NCBI GenBank assembly: GCA_026692885.1
Contig: JAPLNJ010000478.1
Coordinates: forward strand, 1 to 25,193
DNA: 25,193 nucleotides
From: Planctomycetota bacterium
Lineage (GTDB): Bacteria; Planctomycetota; Planctomycetia; Pirellulales; Pirellulaceae
Reading direction: 5' to 3'
The notes beneath the pieces are model-generated. The model did not search any database, was not told where the DNA came from, and saw only the letters and a list, made by a program, of their open reading frames with translations. Of the stretch, positions 15,939 through 25,096 are shown piece after piece. Every line of letters starts with the position of its first letter. The first letter of the stretch is position 1. The position numbers were made by a program, and so were the translations under genes.

Positions 15939-18374
15939 ATGCCAATTCCCGAAGATCAGCGTGTTTTACCGCTGTCTGCCGGCTACAGGGCGGATACCGT
16001 GGAATTCCAATTTTCGGAGCTACGCCACGACATCCACGAATTTGCGTTCATTGCCGGCTACCAGCCACACCAGCTGCAGGACCAGGACCCAATCAATCTT
16101 CGCGCCGTGTCGATCATGGACGATCTCCACGACGCCTTAGCGGCCGACGGCCACACCGGTCCCGAACTGGAGCGGATGCTTGTTCGAATCCTGTTTTGCC
16201 TGTTTGCTGAAGACACGGGCATCTTTGAGCGAGATGCGTTTCGCCTGTATCTGGAGGATCGCACTCAGCCCGATGGGTCAGACCTCGGCATCCACCTGGC
16301 ACAACTGTTCGCGGTACTCAACACGCATCCCGCCAAGCGCCAAGCCAATCTCGACGAAAGGCTGGCGTCGTTTCCCTACGTCAACGGGGCGTTATTTGGG
16401 GAATCGCTGGGGTTTGCCGCCTTCGACCGCGACATGCGTAATACCCTGTTGGCCTGCACCCGATTCAACTGGTCCCAGATTTCACCCGCCGTATTTGGTT
16501 CCCTGTTTCAGGGTATCATGGAGCCGCTCGAAAGACGCCAACTGGGAGGGCACTACACGAGCGAACGCGATATCCTGAAAGTGGTGCAGGCATTGTTCCT
16601 CGACGACCTGAAGGATGAGTTTGAACGAGCGAAGCTCGGTAAGACCCAACTGAAACAGTTTCACCAGAAACTGTCGCGATTGCGATTCCTTGACCCCGCG
16701 TGTGGTTGCGGAAACTTTCTGGTGATCACGTACCGGGAACTGCGTTTACTGGAAATCGAAGTGCTGCAGGCGTTGGATGTCGGCCGGCAACAGCGGTCTG
16801 ACATACAGACCCTGTCCCTGGTGGACGTGGACGCCTTCTACGGAATCGAAATCAGCGAGTGGCCGGCTAGGATTGCCGAAGTGGCGATGTGGCTCATGGA
16901 CCACCAAATGAATCTGCGGTTGTCGAAGGAATTTGGCCAGTATCTCGTGCGGCTGCCGCTGACAAAATCGCCCACGATCGTTTGTGGCAACGCGCTGAGA
17001 TTGGCCTGGAAAGACATTCTTCCGCTCAAGGAATGTAGCTACGTACTCGGAAATCCTCCCTTTGTCGGCAAGCACCTCATGTCCGCCGACCAGACCAGCG
17101 ACATGGCCGACGTGTTCGCCGACCTGACGGGGGCGGGGCTCCTGGATTACGTGACTGGCTGGTATCGCAAGGCTGCAGAGTACATCTCCGGCAGTAGAAC
17201 GCGAGTCGCCTTTGTGTCCACCAACTCCATCACGCAGGGCGAGCAGGTTGGCATCTTGTGGAACGAGTTGTTCCGAAAGTGGCAAATCAAGATTCACTTC
17301 GCGCACCGCACCTTCGCCTGGCAAAGTGATGCTCGCGGCAAGGCGCATGTCCACGTCGTAATTATTGGTTTCGGGGCGTTCGATTGCGCCAATAAGCGAA
17401 TTTACGACTACGGCACCGGTGGAACCGAGGTGACCGTCAGTCAAGCCAGCAACATCAGCCCCTACCTGATCGAATGTGCGGACGTGGCGATTCCGATACG
17501 TCGGATACCCCTGTGCGACGTTCCGCCAATCGTGTACGGAAACAAACCGGCAGACGGTGGGTTCTTGATCATCGAGCACGAGGATCACGACGCCTTCGTG
17601 CGAGACAACCCAACTGCAGCGCCCTACCTGCTCCCTTTCTTGTGCGCAGACGAGTACCTGAACGGACGACTAAGGTGGGTGCTCTGGCTTGTCGATGCTC
17701 CGCCGCACGTAGTTGCCAACAACCCAGGTGTGTTATCTCGCGTCCAATCCGTGCGGGAGTTCAGGCTGGCGAGCCGCAAGGAACCCACGCGTCGAAGGGC
17801 AGACGTGCCGGCGTTGTTTAACGAGCTTCGACAACCGACAAGCGAGTACATCGTGATCCCACGCGTTTCCTCGGAGCGACGCAAGTATGTCCCGTTTGGC
17901 TATTTCACACCCGACGTGATCATCGGTGATTCATGCACGGCCGTGTCTTCCGCAACGCTGTTCCACTTTGGCGTTCTGGCGTCCGTGATGCACATGGCCT
18001 GGATGCGGGTGGTTTGCGGGAGGCTGAAATCGGACTATCGATACTCCAACAAACTGGTGTACAACAATTACCCCTGGCCAGAGCACACCACGGACGCCAA
18101 GCGAAAGTCCGTAGAGGCTGCCGCACGCGGTGTCCTGGATGCGCGATCGCAGTTCTTGCCGCCGAAAGGCAGCAGTACCTTGGCGCAACTGTACGATCCG
18201 CTTACGATGCCGGCCGTGCTTACCAAGTCGCATGCCGCCCTGGACCGTGCCGTTGATCGGTGTTACCGGCAATCGCCGTTTACGTCCGAACGCCAACGTG
18301 TCGAGTTCCTGTTCGCCCTGTACGAGAAGCTGACGGCACCGCTGATCCAGACACCGAAAAAACGCCAGCGGTGA
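15939..18374 (+). CDS. MmeI-like DNA adenine methyltransferase lacking the nuclease domain
   Basis: This 811-residue protein matches the type IIL (MmeI) restriction-modification enzymes from their helical spacer onward: ELRHDIHEFAFIAGYQ and LVRILFCLFAEDTGIFE (first 95 residues), SAM motif LDPACGCGNFLV (Asp252), catalytic NPPF (372-375), then a target-recognition region and a C-terminal helical part. Intact MmeI relatives carry an N-terminal PD-ExK nuclease of about 150 residues; none is seen here or upstream. Methylation alone is therefore the likely activity. Mobile element MITE-A ends at 15912, 27 bases before the chosen ATG (GGACGGG upstream); the ATG at 15912 is formed by the element boundary and is less likely. 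Patches of lower GC suggest transfer. Confidence 0.88.
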   Translation: MPIPEDQRVLPLSAGYRADTVEFQFSELRHDIHEFAFIAGYQPHQLQDQDPINLRAVSIMDDLHDALAADGHTGPELERMLVRILFCLFAEDTGIFERDAFRLYLEDRTQPDGSDLGIHLAQLFAVLNTHPAKRQANLDERLASFPYVNGALFGESLGFAAFDRDMRNTLLACTRFNWSQISPAVFGSLFQGIMEPLERRQLGGHYTSERDILKVVQALFLDDLKDEFERAKLGKTQLKQFHQKLSRLRFLDPACGCGNFLVITYRELRLLEIEVLQALDVGRQQRSDIQTLSLVDVDAFYGIEISEWPARIAEVAMWLMDHQMNLRLSKEFGQYLVRLPLTKSPTIVCGNALRLAWKDILPLKECSYVLGNPPFVGKHLMSADQTSDMADVFADLTGAGLLDYVTGWYRKAAEYISGSRTRVAFVSTNSITQGEQVGILWNELFRKWQIKIHFAHRTFAWQSDARGKAHVHVVIIGFGAFDCANKRIYDYGTGGTEVTVSQASNISPYLIECADVAIPIRRIPLCDVPPIVYGNKPADGGFLIIEHEDHDAFVRDNPTAAPYLLPFLCADEYLNGRLRWVLWLVDAPPHVVANNPGVLSRVQSVREFRLASRKEPTRRRADVPALFNELRQPTSEYIVIPRVSSERRKYVPFGYFTPDVIIGDSCTAVSSATLFHFGVLASVMHMAWMRVVCGRLKSDYRYSNKLVYNNYPWPEHTTDAKRKSVEAAARGVLDARSQFLPPKGSSTLAQLYDPLTMPAVLTKSHAALDRAVDRCYRQSPFTSERQRVEFLFALYEKLTAPLIQTPKKRQR

Positions 18375-18417
18375 ATCGCCGGTCGCGTCTAGCTACCCAG
18401 CAGGGACGTGCCACACC

Positions 18418-18525
18418 GAGAGGCTGTGAAGAAATCGTAGGGTGGGCCAAGTACTCGCGGCCCACCATCAACAACAAGGCCGTTTCCGCAGATTTGGTGG
18501 GCCGCGAGTACTTGGCCCACCCTAC
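18418..18525. repeat. Inverted pair of GTAG-hairpin modules, long arms
   Basis: Perfect 31-base arms at 18437-18467 and 18495-18525 surround 27 bases. Each arm is GTAG followed by GGTGGGCC, a 10-base loop and GGCCCACC. The left flank GAGAGGCTGTGAAGAAATC (18418-18436) matches the outside of the element at 1699-1756, which makes the two related despite different stems. Confidence 0.7.
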
Positions 18526-18581
18526 CGTAAATCGTGCTCGACCATTTTCTCTCCGCCACAAACCGTGGAAAGGAACCGCTT

Positions 18582-20051
18582 GTGCTGCCCCGAATCCGCA
18601 CCTGTTCATCCGTGCTGGTGGCTGCCCTGTTCATGATCGCTTGGCCGACGTGGGGCGTGTCGGCGGAAGTCGCGCCGTTGGAAGCGGGACGGGCTGCCCT
18701 CCGCCAGGGTTTGCCCTTGCTGACGGTGCTCCCGTTCGTGTGCTTGTTGCTGGCGATTGCCGTCCTGCCGCTGATCGCCGGACACTGGTGGGAGCACAAC
18801 CGGAACAAGGCTCTTGTCGCTGCGGTCCTGGCAGCTCCCGTAGCTTTGTACCTGACCACCGCGTGGGGGGCCGCGGGCAATGAGGTCCTGCTGGAGAAAC
18901 TGGAGGAGTACTTTTCCTTCATCATCCTGTTGGCGGCCTTGTACGTGATCAGTGGCGGCATTTACGTGCAAGGCTCGCTGTCCGGAACGCCGCTGGCGAA
19001 CACGGGCCTGCTGGCGATCGGCGCCCTGCTGGCGAACGTGATCGGCACCACGGGAGCCTCGGTGTTGCTGGTGCGACCTCTGTTGCGGGCCAATGCGTCG
19101 CGGGAGGACAAGACGCACGTGGTGGTCTTTTTCATTTTCGTGGTTTCCAATTGCGCCGGCTTGTTGACGCCGTTGGGCGACCCGCCTTTGTTCTTGGGGT
19201 TCCTCAAGGGCGTCCCGTTCGAGTGGACTCTGCAACTTTGGCCGCAGTGGCTGCTGGTGAACCTGGCGCTGTTGGTGATCTTCAACCTCTGGGACCAAGT
19301 CGTGTTGGGCCGGGAAGAGAAACGGCGACCGGGGTCCCAGTGGGAACAAGTGATGATCCACGAGCCGCTGCGGATCCAAGGTTTGCTGAACGTCCTGTTT
19401 CTGTTCGGGATCGTGGTCACGATTTTTGCGTCCGGCCGGGGGCTGGGAAACCACGGGCAGGCGTGGCCGTTCGGCATCCAGGAATCCGTGATGGCCCTGT
19501 TGGGCATCACGGCGTTTGTGACCACCCCGGGAGCAAACCACACCAAGAACCGGTTCACGTTCGGACCGATTGTCGAGGTCGCGGTGCTGTTCGCCGGTAT
19601 TTTCGTGACGATGGCGCCGGCGCTGGCGATCTTGAACGCCTGGGGCCAGGGACAGCGCACCGTCTGGGGCCTGGGTTTTGGCTTGAGCGAACCCTGGCAT
19701 TTCTTCTGGGCCGCCGGTTTGTTGTCCAGCTTCCTCGATAACGCTCCGACCTACTTGACCTTTTCGGTGACGGCCTGCGGATTGCAGGGCATCGCCGCCG
19801 AGGGCCGCTTCTTAGGCGTGTTCTTGCAACATGGGCCGGAGGCGTTCCGCTTGCTGGCCGCCATTGCCTGCGGGGCTGTGTTCATGGGCGCCAATACCTA
19901 CATTGGGAATGGGCCGAACTTCATGGTCAAAGCGATTGCCGAAGAGAACGGCGTTCGCATGCCCAGTTTCTTCGGCTACATGCTTTACAGTGGCGCCATC
20001 CTGATCCCGCTGTTCGTCGTCGTGACGTTCGTGTTCTTCTTGTCACCGTAA
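18582..20051 (+). CDS. nhaD: NhaD-type sodium/proton antiporter
   Basis: A 489-residue polytopic membrane protein of the ion transporter superfamily (NhaD/ArsB/CitMHS). A cleavable-looking signal (about residues 8-28, ending WPTWGVSA) precedes about a dozen hydrophobic segments. NhaD-like marks are [44 protein letters not shown] and [13 protein letters not shown] (Asp in the transport path) plus [20 protein letters not shown] near the end. Expected role: sodium export coupled to proton uptake; other substrates cannot be excluded. The start is GTG 18582, seven bases after GGAAAGGA; a GTG at 18534 would add 16 residues unlike a signal. It overlaps the convergent isomerase gene by nine bases. 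Confidence 0.88.
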   Translation: MLPRIRTCSSVLVAALFMIAWPTWGVSAEVAPLEAGRAALRQGLPLLTVLPFVCLLLAIAVLPLIAGHWWEHNRNKALVAAVLAAPVALYLTTAWGAAGNEVLLEKLEEYFSFIILLAALYVISGGIYVQGSLSGTPLANTGLLAIGALLANVIGTTGASVLLVRPLLRANASREDKTHVVVFFIFVVSNCAGLLTPLGDPPLFLGFLKGVPFEWTLQLWPQWLLVNLALLVIFNLWDQVVLGREEKRRPGSQWEQVMIHEPLRIQGLLNVLFLFGIVVTIFASGRGLGNHGQAWPFGIQESVMALLGITAFVTTPGANHTKNRFTFGPIVEVAVLFAGIFVTMAPALAILNAWGQGQRTVWGLGFGLSEPWHFFWAAGLLSSFLDNAPTYLTFSVTACGLQGIAAEGRFLGVFLQHGPEAFRLLAAIACGAVFMGANTYIGNGPNFMVKAIAEENGVRMPSFFGYMLYSGAILIPLFVVVTFVFFLSP

Positions 20052-21473
20052 CAGCGGCGCGGCATCCGGCGGCACGGCCACGTTCTGAGCGTCCGGGCGG
20101 GGTTCGTCGTAGATGGTCCAGACGTAGCTCGTCTGCTTCAGGTGGGCGATATAGGTCTGCACCTGCTCCTTAATCTTCTGCTTGCGCAGCGTTTCCTTGA
20201 TGTCCACCTGCGCGTCGACAAAGGACACGCGCGTGGCTTCGCGGCGTTCAATGACGCGGATGATGTGCAACTCGCGCTCATCTTCCAGCCGTTCGCTGAG
20301 CTGGCCGACAGGCAAGGTGAAAATGGCGTGGTCCAGAACTTCGGAAGCCAAACTGCCGTGATTGGTCCAATCGTGATAGCCACCGTCGCTGGCATCCGCA
20401 CCCTGCGAGGAATGTTGGGCGACCTCGGCCAGCTTCGCGCCTTTCCAGACTTCAGCGCCCAGGGCGCCTACCGCCTCCCAGGCAGCCGCTTTGTTGGGGT
20501 AGCGATCGAAGCGCACGCTGAGTTTCTCCCAACGGACTTGGGCCGGCCGGTCGTACTCTGCGGAGTGCTCGTGGTAGTAGTTGAGCATATCCTGGTGTGT
20601 GATCTCAGGCTCGTAGTTGATCTTCTGGCCCAGCACCGATTGGCCCAAGGCCCGCTCCAGAAAACCCTGTTTTTGTTTCGCCAGGGACGAACCAAATTCG
20701 CGCAACTTGTTGTCCAACTCGCCGGGCGAGGCGACGTTGGCTTTCTTCATGGCCTCGGGCAGTTGTTTCTCCGCAAACTGCTCTTCCGCTTTCTTGTTGA
20801 TTCTCGGCAGGACTTCCTTGCGTTTGTCCGCAGGCACACTCCGCAGGAACTCCAGGTACATGAGTTTCGTCTCCACGGCACTGTTCAACGCCTGCTTGAG
20901 CAACGTCTGCTTTTGCTGCTCGATTTGTTTCTGGCTCTCGCGCAGCTGCTCCGCTGACAGCTTGGCCAAGTGCGGCGCCAGCATCTGCTCGACCATCGGC
21001 ATGACATCGCCGACCTGAATCGGCTGATCGCCGACCCAGGCAATGATCTGCCCGGGTGCGAAGACCTTCAGCGGCGGCATGTCGACTTGCGCCTGGAACT
21101 GCTGGCCCGCCGCCGACGGATCCGGGTTGACTCCCGGAGCCATACGCGGGTCGGCTGGGCCGGATGGCGGCAGCCGATAGGTGCCGTCCGGTTGCAGGCG
21201 ATAGGCGGGGTCCCGCATCGGCAGGCCCGGACTGGGCGACGGAGCGAAGCCGCCGGCACCGGCGGCGGGTGGCGGCCCCCAGCCGGGATTGGCGGCGATC
21301 GGCGAGCCGGACCACGGATACGACGGCCCCGAAGTCAGTGGCTGATTCAGCCGGGTGTCGAACGCCGGAGGGTCCGGCGGCTGCTGCGTACGATTCGCGC
21401 CGCCCATCAGCAGCACGCAGATGGGCCAGACAGTGAGAGTGATCGTCCGGTTGGATCGGGACACGCGGTCCAC
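20043..21473 (-). CDS. Parvulin-type peptidyl-prolyl isomerase
   Basis: A 476-residue probable periplasmic folding factor. A hydrophobic N-terminal segment (ITLTVWPICVLLMGG) is followed by about 110 residues of proline/glycine-rich linker, then a SurA-like helical region (IIAWVGDQPIQVGDVMPMVEQMLAPHL, with a Lys/Gln-rich coiled part) and a PpiC domain at about 305-415 (VRWEKLSVRFD, SDGGYHDWTNHGSLASEVLDHAIFTLPVGQLSE). The long disordered linker probably spans from the membrane. The start is GTG at 21473 with GAGAG five bases upstream and a TATAAT box on the same strand at 21516-21521. It is next to mfd in the same direction but with its own likely promoter. Confidence 0.87.
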   Translation of the reverse strand: MDRVSRSNRTITLTVWPICVLLMGGANRTQQPPDPPAFDTRLNQPLTSGPSYPWSGSPIAANPGWGPPPAAGAGGFAPSPSPGLPMRDPAYRLQPDGTYRLPPSGPADPRMAPGVNPDPSAAGQQFQAQVDMPPLKVFAPGQIIAWVGDQPIQVGDVMPMVEQMLAPHLAKLSAEQLRESQKQIEQQKQTLLKQALNSAVETKLMYLEFLRSVPADKRKEVLPRINKKAEEQFAEKQLPEAMKKANVASPGELDNKLREFGSSLAKQKQGFLERALGQSVLGQKINYEPEITHQDMLNYYHEHSAEYDRPAQVRWEKLSVRFDRYPNKAAAWEAVGALGAEVWKGAKLAEVAQHSSQGADASDGGYHDWTNHGSLASEVLDHAIFTLPVGQLSERLEDERELHIIRVIERREATRVSFVDAQVDIKETLRKQKIKEQVQTYIAHLKQTSYVWTIYDEPRPDAQNVAVPPDAAPLLR

Positions 21474-21515
21474 CTTTGCTCTCGGAGGAGAATCGTGACA
21501 AGTTGCGGGCGGGGG

Positions 21516-21545
21516 ATTATATCGATGAGATCAGCGCGGCCGCAA
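21516..21545 (-). promoter_or_regulatory. Candidate promoter of the isomerase gene
   Basis: On the minus strand TATAAT (21521-21516) is preceded after 18 bases by TTGCGG (21545-21540), a partial -35 match. The -35 part lies inside the end of mfd. The start codon is 42 bases downstream. Confidence 0.45.
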
Positions 21546-24500
21546 CACCGATTTGACGGTTTTTAGCAGCTCGTCCGGTTGCGTAACGTCTGGAGGAATC
21601 GTGAGATAGGCATAGTGGTCGTCGACGACCCGCAACTTTCCGCCGGTCGCTTTGGCCAATTGCTCCACCCGTCGCCGGTCGGTGTAGCGGAAAACCAAGT
21701 ACCGATCTTTGCGGAATACCTCAGAGATTTGCCAGATGGCCGCGTCGATTTTCAGCTCCTCCAGCCACAGCATCCGGCACACCGTGGCGGGTGGCGGGCC
21801 GAAGCGGTCGCTCAACTCGGCCAGGAATTCCTCCAACTGATTGACGCTGGTAACCCGAGACAGCCGCCGATACAGGTCGATCTTCAGCCGCAGGTCGGGC
21901 ACATAGTCGTCGGGCAGATAGGCTGCGCCGGGCAGGTCCACTTCCACGTCCAGCGCCAGCTTCGGCGGCATCTGTTTGAGCCGCCGCACCGCGTTCTCCA
22001 GCAGCTCGCAGTACAACTCATAGCCCACCGCCGCAATGTGTCCGCTCTGTTGCGTACCCAACAGATTGCCCGCGCCGCGGATTTCCAAGTCCCGCATGGC
22101 GAGCGCGAACCCCGCGCCCAACTCGCTGAACTCCTCGATGGCCCGCAGACGCCGCGCGGCGTTGGGGGTTACGTGCTGGTGCGGATCGATCAGCAGGTAG
22201 CAGTAGGCGCGGTGTTTATAGCGTCCGACGCGGCCCCGCAATTGGTGCAAGTCGGCCAGGCCGTAGCGATTGGCCTCGTCGATGAAGATCGTGTTGGCGT
22301 TGGGGATGTCGAGACCGCTTTCGACAATGGTCGTCGCTAGCAGCAGATCGAACTTGCCCGCCACGAAAGCGACCATCACGTCCTCCAACTCGTCTTCCGG
22401 CATCTGGCCGTGGCCGACACGAATGCGGGCTTCCGGCACAATCTGTTTCAATTGCTGCTCCACGAACCGGATGTCGGCGACGCGATTGTGGACGAAGAAG
22501 ATCTGCCCGTCCCGGTTCAGTTCGCGCAGCACCGCGTGCCGAATCAGTTCGTGATTGAAGCGGGTGACTCGGGTCTCGACCGCCAGCCGGTCTTCCGGCG
22601 GCGTTTCCAGGTTCGAGATATCGCGCACGCCGACCAAGGACATGTGCAGCGTGCGGGGAATCGGCGTGGCGGTCAGCGTGAGCACATCCACCGTCGTGCG
22701 AAACGCCTTCAACCGCTCCTTGACCTCGACGCCGAACCGCTGCTCTTCGTCGATGATCAGTAACCCCAGGTTGTGGAACTTCACGTCTTTCGACGCCAGC
22801 CGATGTGTGCCGATCACGATGTCGATCTGTCCGCCGCCCAGGCCGCGGAGCACCTGCCGCTGCTCGGCGGGCGTGCCAAACCGGCTGAGCTTGCCGATGT
22901 CAAACGGGAACTCGGCCAAGCGATCGCGGAAGGTATGGTAGTGCTGCTCGACCAACACCGTCGTCGGTGCCAGGACGGCCACCTGATAGCCGTTGTCCAC
23001 GGCCTTGAACGCGGCGCGCATGGCCACCTCGGTCTTGCCGAAACCCACGTCGCCGCACAGCAACCGGTCCATCGGCCGCGGGCTCTGCATGTCCTGGCGA
23101 ATGGATTCCAACGCGGTTAACTGATCCGGTGTTTCGGGGTAGGGAAACGAAGCGTCGAACTCGCGTTGCCAGTCGCTGTCGATGACGAAGGCGATGCCCG
23201 GCCGGGCCGCGCGGGAGGCTTGCAGATCGAGCAACTCGGCGGCCAAATCGATCACCGCCTTCTCCGCCGCCTGTTTCTGCCGGACCCACGTCTTACCGCC
23301 GATCTTAGCCAGTGTCGGCCGCGTCTTGGTGCCGCCCACGTACTTTTGCACCAGGCCGATCTTCGACGCCGGTACGTACATCTTGGTCCCGCCGTCGAAT
23401 TCCAGCTGCAGATGCTCCTCGACCTGGCCGTCCTTGTCCAACAGGTGCAGACCGCGATACCGGGCAATGCCGTGCGACAGGTGCACGACCAGATCGCCCG
23501 CGCGCAGATCGAGGAACGTGTCGATCGCTTTGCCCAGCCGGCGGCGCGGGATGCGGCGGAGTTCACCGCGGCAAAACAGCTCGCCCGCCGTGATCACGAT
23601 GCACTGTTCGCTGGTCAGGCGAAAGCCTTGCCGCAAGCTGCCCAGAGGAAAATGCAGCCGGCCGGCCGCCGCCAGTTTCGTCGTTCGCAGGATCTCGGCC
23701 AGCCGTTCGAGTTCGGCTTCGGTCTGGACCACGACGAACACCTCGTGGCCCTCCCCCACGCGGTCCAGTTCCAGGCGGACCCGCTCGATCTCGCCGCTGA
23801 AGCGTTCCACCGATTCGATCTGCAGGTGGCCGGCGACGCCCAAGTAGCCGCTGGCGATCGCGGACGCCGTAGCCACCGGGAACCGGCCGATCTCCCGCAT
23901 CACCGCCGCGAAGTTGTGGCAGTCGTTCGGCCGTTCCAAGCGTTGGAGATAGCGTTGCGACTCGGCCTCGGCCTGTTCCGGCTCCATCAGCAGGACGACC
24001 GTTTGTGGCGGCAGGTAGTCGGAGAAGTGGGCCCGATCGCCGACCGGGCTGCCCAGGATCGTCACCTCGGCCGAGTCGAGCGATTCCAGGCTGCGTTGGC
24101 TGGCGACATCGAAGCGGCGGATCGAGGCGACTTCATCGCCAAAGAATTCGATGCGAATCGGCTGATACCAATCCGGGGCGAAGATATCCAGGATACCGCC
24201 ACGGCTGGCGAACTCGCCCGGCAACTCGACCGCGCTGGTGTTGTGGAAACCGCCCTCGACCAACCACCGCAGGTAGGCCGGGACGTCGACGGGATGGCCG
24301 ACCTGCAAGCGACGGCTGTTGGCGGCCAGCAAGTCCCTGCTCGGCGCCGGCTGCAGCAGGCTTTGGATGCTGGTGACGATCAGCTTGAGCGGCGTCTCGC
24401 CCGCGCCGGCCGCTCGCGGCGTCTCGCCCGCGCCACCGGTCGCGGCCGTCGCGTCGAGCAAGCGTTTCAGCGTGCGCAGACGTTCGCCGTAGATTTCGTC

Positions 24501-24818
24501 GTGCAGAATCCGTTCACCCGGTTCGGCTTCCCAAGCCGGAAACCGCTCGGCGGGTATCTCGGAGAATAACTTCAAATCGTCGCAGAACGCGTCCGCATCG
24601 TCCTGGTGCGGGCTGACGATGACCAGCATCCCGGCCACGTGTTGGACCAGTGCGGCGGCCACCAGCGCGCACGACGACCCCCACACTCCGTCCCACGTCA
24701 CATCCTCGCCGCGGGACAAAGCGGCCACGGCATCCACGAAGCCTGGGTGTGCCGTCAGGTGTCCGGGCAGTTCGCGCACTTTCCCAGACGCCCCGGCTGC
24801 GGGCAGTGCGTTGGTCAT
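21531..24818 (-). CDS. mfd: Transcription-repair coupling factor Mfd
   Basis: This 1095-residue translocase removes RNA polymerase stalled at DNA damage and recruits UvrA. Domains in order: a UvrB-like N-terminal part (to about 340, with SIQSLLQPAPSRDLL), the CarD-like polymerase-binding domain (AGDLVVHLSHGIARYRGLHLL...KMYVPASKIGLVQKYVGG), a superfamily 2 helicase with Walker A GDVGFGKT near 588, DEEQRFG, TATPIPRTL and LRGRVGR, and the C-terminal D7 domain. Length is close to the usual 1100-1200. A 19-base direct repeat near 24389-24434 adds GAGETPRAAGAGETP in frame in the N-terminal part. ATG 24818 has a TACAAT box 13 bases upstream but no obvious ribosome site. Confidence 0.97.
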   Translation of the reverse strand: MTNALPAAGASGKVRELPGHLTAHPGFVDAVAALSRGEDVTWDGVWGSSCALVAAALVQHVAGMLVIVSPHQDDADAFCDDLKLFSEIPAERFPAWEAEPGERILHDEIYGERLRTLKRLLDATAATGGAGETPRAAGAGETPLKLIVTSIQSLLQPAPSRDLLAANSRRLQVGHPVDVPAYLRWLVEGGFHNTSAVELPGEFASRGGILDIFAPDWYQPIRIEFFGDEVASIRRFDVASQRSLESLDSAEVTILGSPVGDRAHFSDYLPPQTVVLLMEPEQAEAESQRYLQRLERPNDCHNFAAVMREIGRFPVATASAIASGYLGVAGHLQIESVERFSGEIERVRLELDRVGEGHEVFVVVQTEAELERLAEILRTTKLAAAGRLHFPLGSLRQGFRLTSEQCIVITAGELFCRGELRRIPRRRLGKAIDTFLDLRAGDLVVHLSHGIARYRGLHLLDKDGQVEEHLQLEFDGGTKMYVPASKIGLVQKYVGGTKTRPTLAKIGGKTWVRQKQAAEKAVIDLAAELLDLQASRAARPGIAFVIDSDWQREFDASFPYPETPDQLTALESIRQDMQSPRPMDRLLCGDVGFGKTEVAMRAAFKAVDNGYQVAVLAPTTVLVEQHYHTFRDRLAEFPFDIGKLSRFGTPAEQRQVLRGLGGGQIDIVIGTHRLASKDVKFHNLGLLIIDEEQRFGVEVKERLKAFRTTVDVLTLTATPIPRTLHMSLVGVRDISNLETPPEDRLAVETRVTRFNHELIRHAVLRELNRDGQIFFVHNRVADIRFVEQQLKQIVPEARIRVGHGQMPEDELEDVMVAFVAGKFDLLLATTIVESGLDIPNANTIFIDEANRYGLADLHQLRGRVGRYKHRAYCYLLIDPHQHVTPNAARRLRAIEEFSELGAGFALAMRDLEIRGAGNLLGTQQSGHIAAVGYELYCELLENAVRRLKQMPPKLALDVEVDLPGAAYLPDDYVPDLRLKIDLYRRLSRVTSVNQLEEFLAELSDRFGPPPATVCRMLWLEELKIDAAIWQISEVFRKDRYLVFRYTDRRRVEQLAKATGGKLRVVDDHYAYLTIPPDVTQPDELLKTVKSVLRPR
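24389..24434. repeat. In-frame direct repeat inside mfd
   Basis: GCGGCGTCTCGCCCGCGCC occurs at 24389-24407 and again at 24416-24434, 27 bases (nine codons) apart. On the coding strand it gives GAGETP twice, in a stretch between RLLDA and IVTSIQSLL that is normally short in Mfd. Confidence 0.65.
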
Positions 24819-24831
24819 GATTCTGGGCGGG

Positions 24832-24837
24832 ATTGTA
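24832..24837 (-). promoter_or_regulatory. Candidate -10 box of mfd
   Basis: TACAAT on the minus strand, 13 bases before the mfd start codon, implies a very short leader. The best -35 at 17 bases is only TTTCTC. Confidence 0.3.
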
Positions 24838-24933
24838 ACGCAAAGGGGCCGCTAGAGAAATACGGATCGCGGCAGACAGGAACCGCGTCTGACGCTACTG
24901 CCGTCCGGATGACAGCCCCGAGTGGCGACAGCC

Positions 24934-25050
24934 GTAGGGTGCATCAAGCGCCGCGCCGATGCACCACGAGCATCTGACGCGGCTGTCGATCGCCGTCGGC
25001 GGCCACGGACACGGACATGGTGCATCGGCGCAGCGCTTGATGCACCCTAC
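24934..25050. repeat. GTAG-hairpin inverted pair with GCATC stems
   Basis: Arms of 33 bases (24934-24966 and 25018-25050, one mismatch) flank 51 bases. Each arm is GTAG, GGTGCATC, a 12-base loop and GATGCACC. The ends equal those of the 1699 and 18437 elements but the stem bases differ. The 375-base end of the window (24819-25193) holds only these repeats. Confidence 0.75.
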
Positions 25051-25096
25051 TTGGACTCCCGTCGGGAAGACAACCCCGAGCGGAGTGGCGACAGCC

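Noticed and set aside
15939..18374. Methyltransferase of a BREX or DISARM defence system
   Set aside because: None of the partner genes of those systems are nearby, and the sequence follows the MmeI family order.
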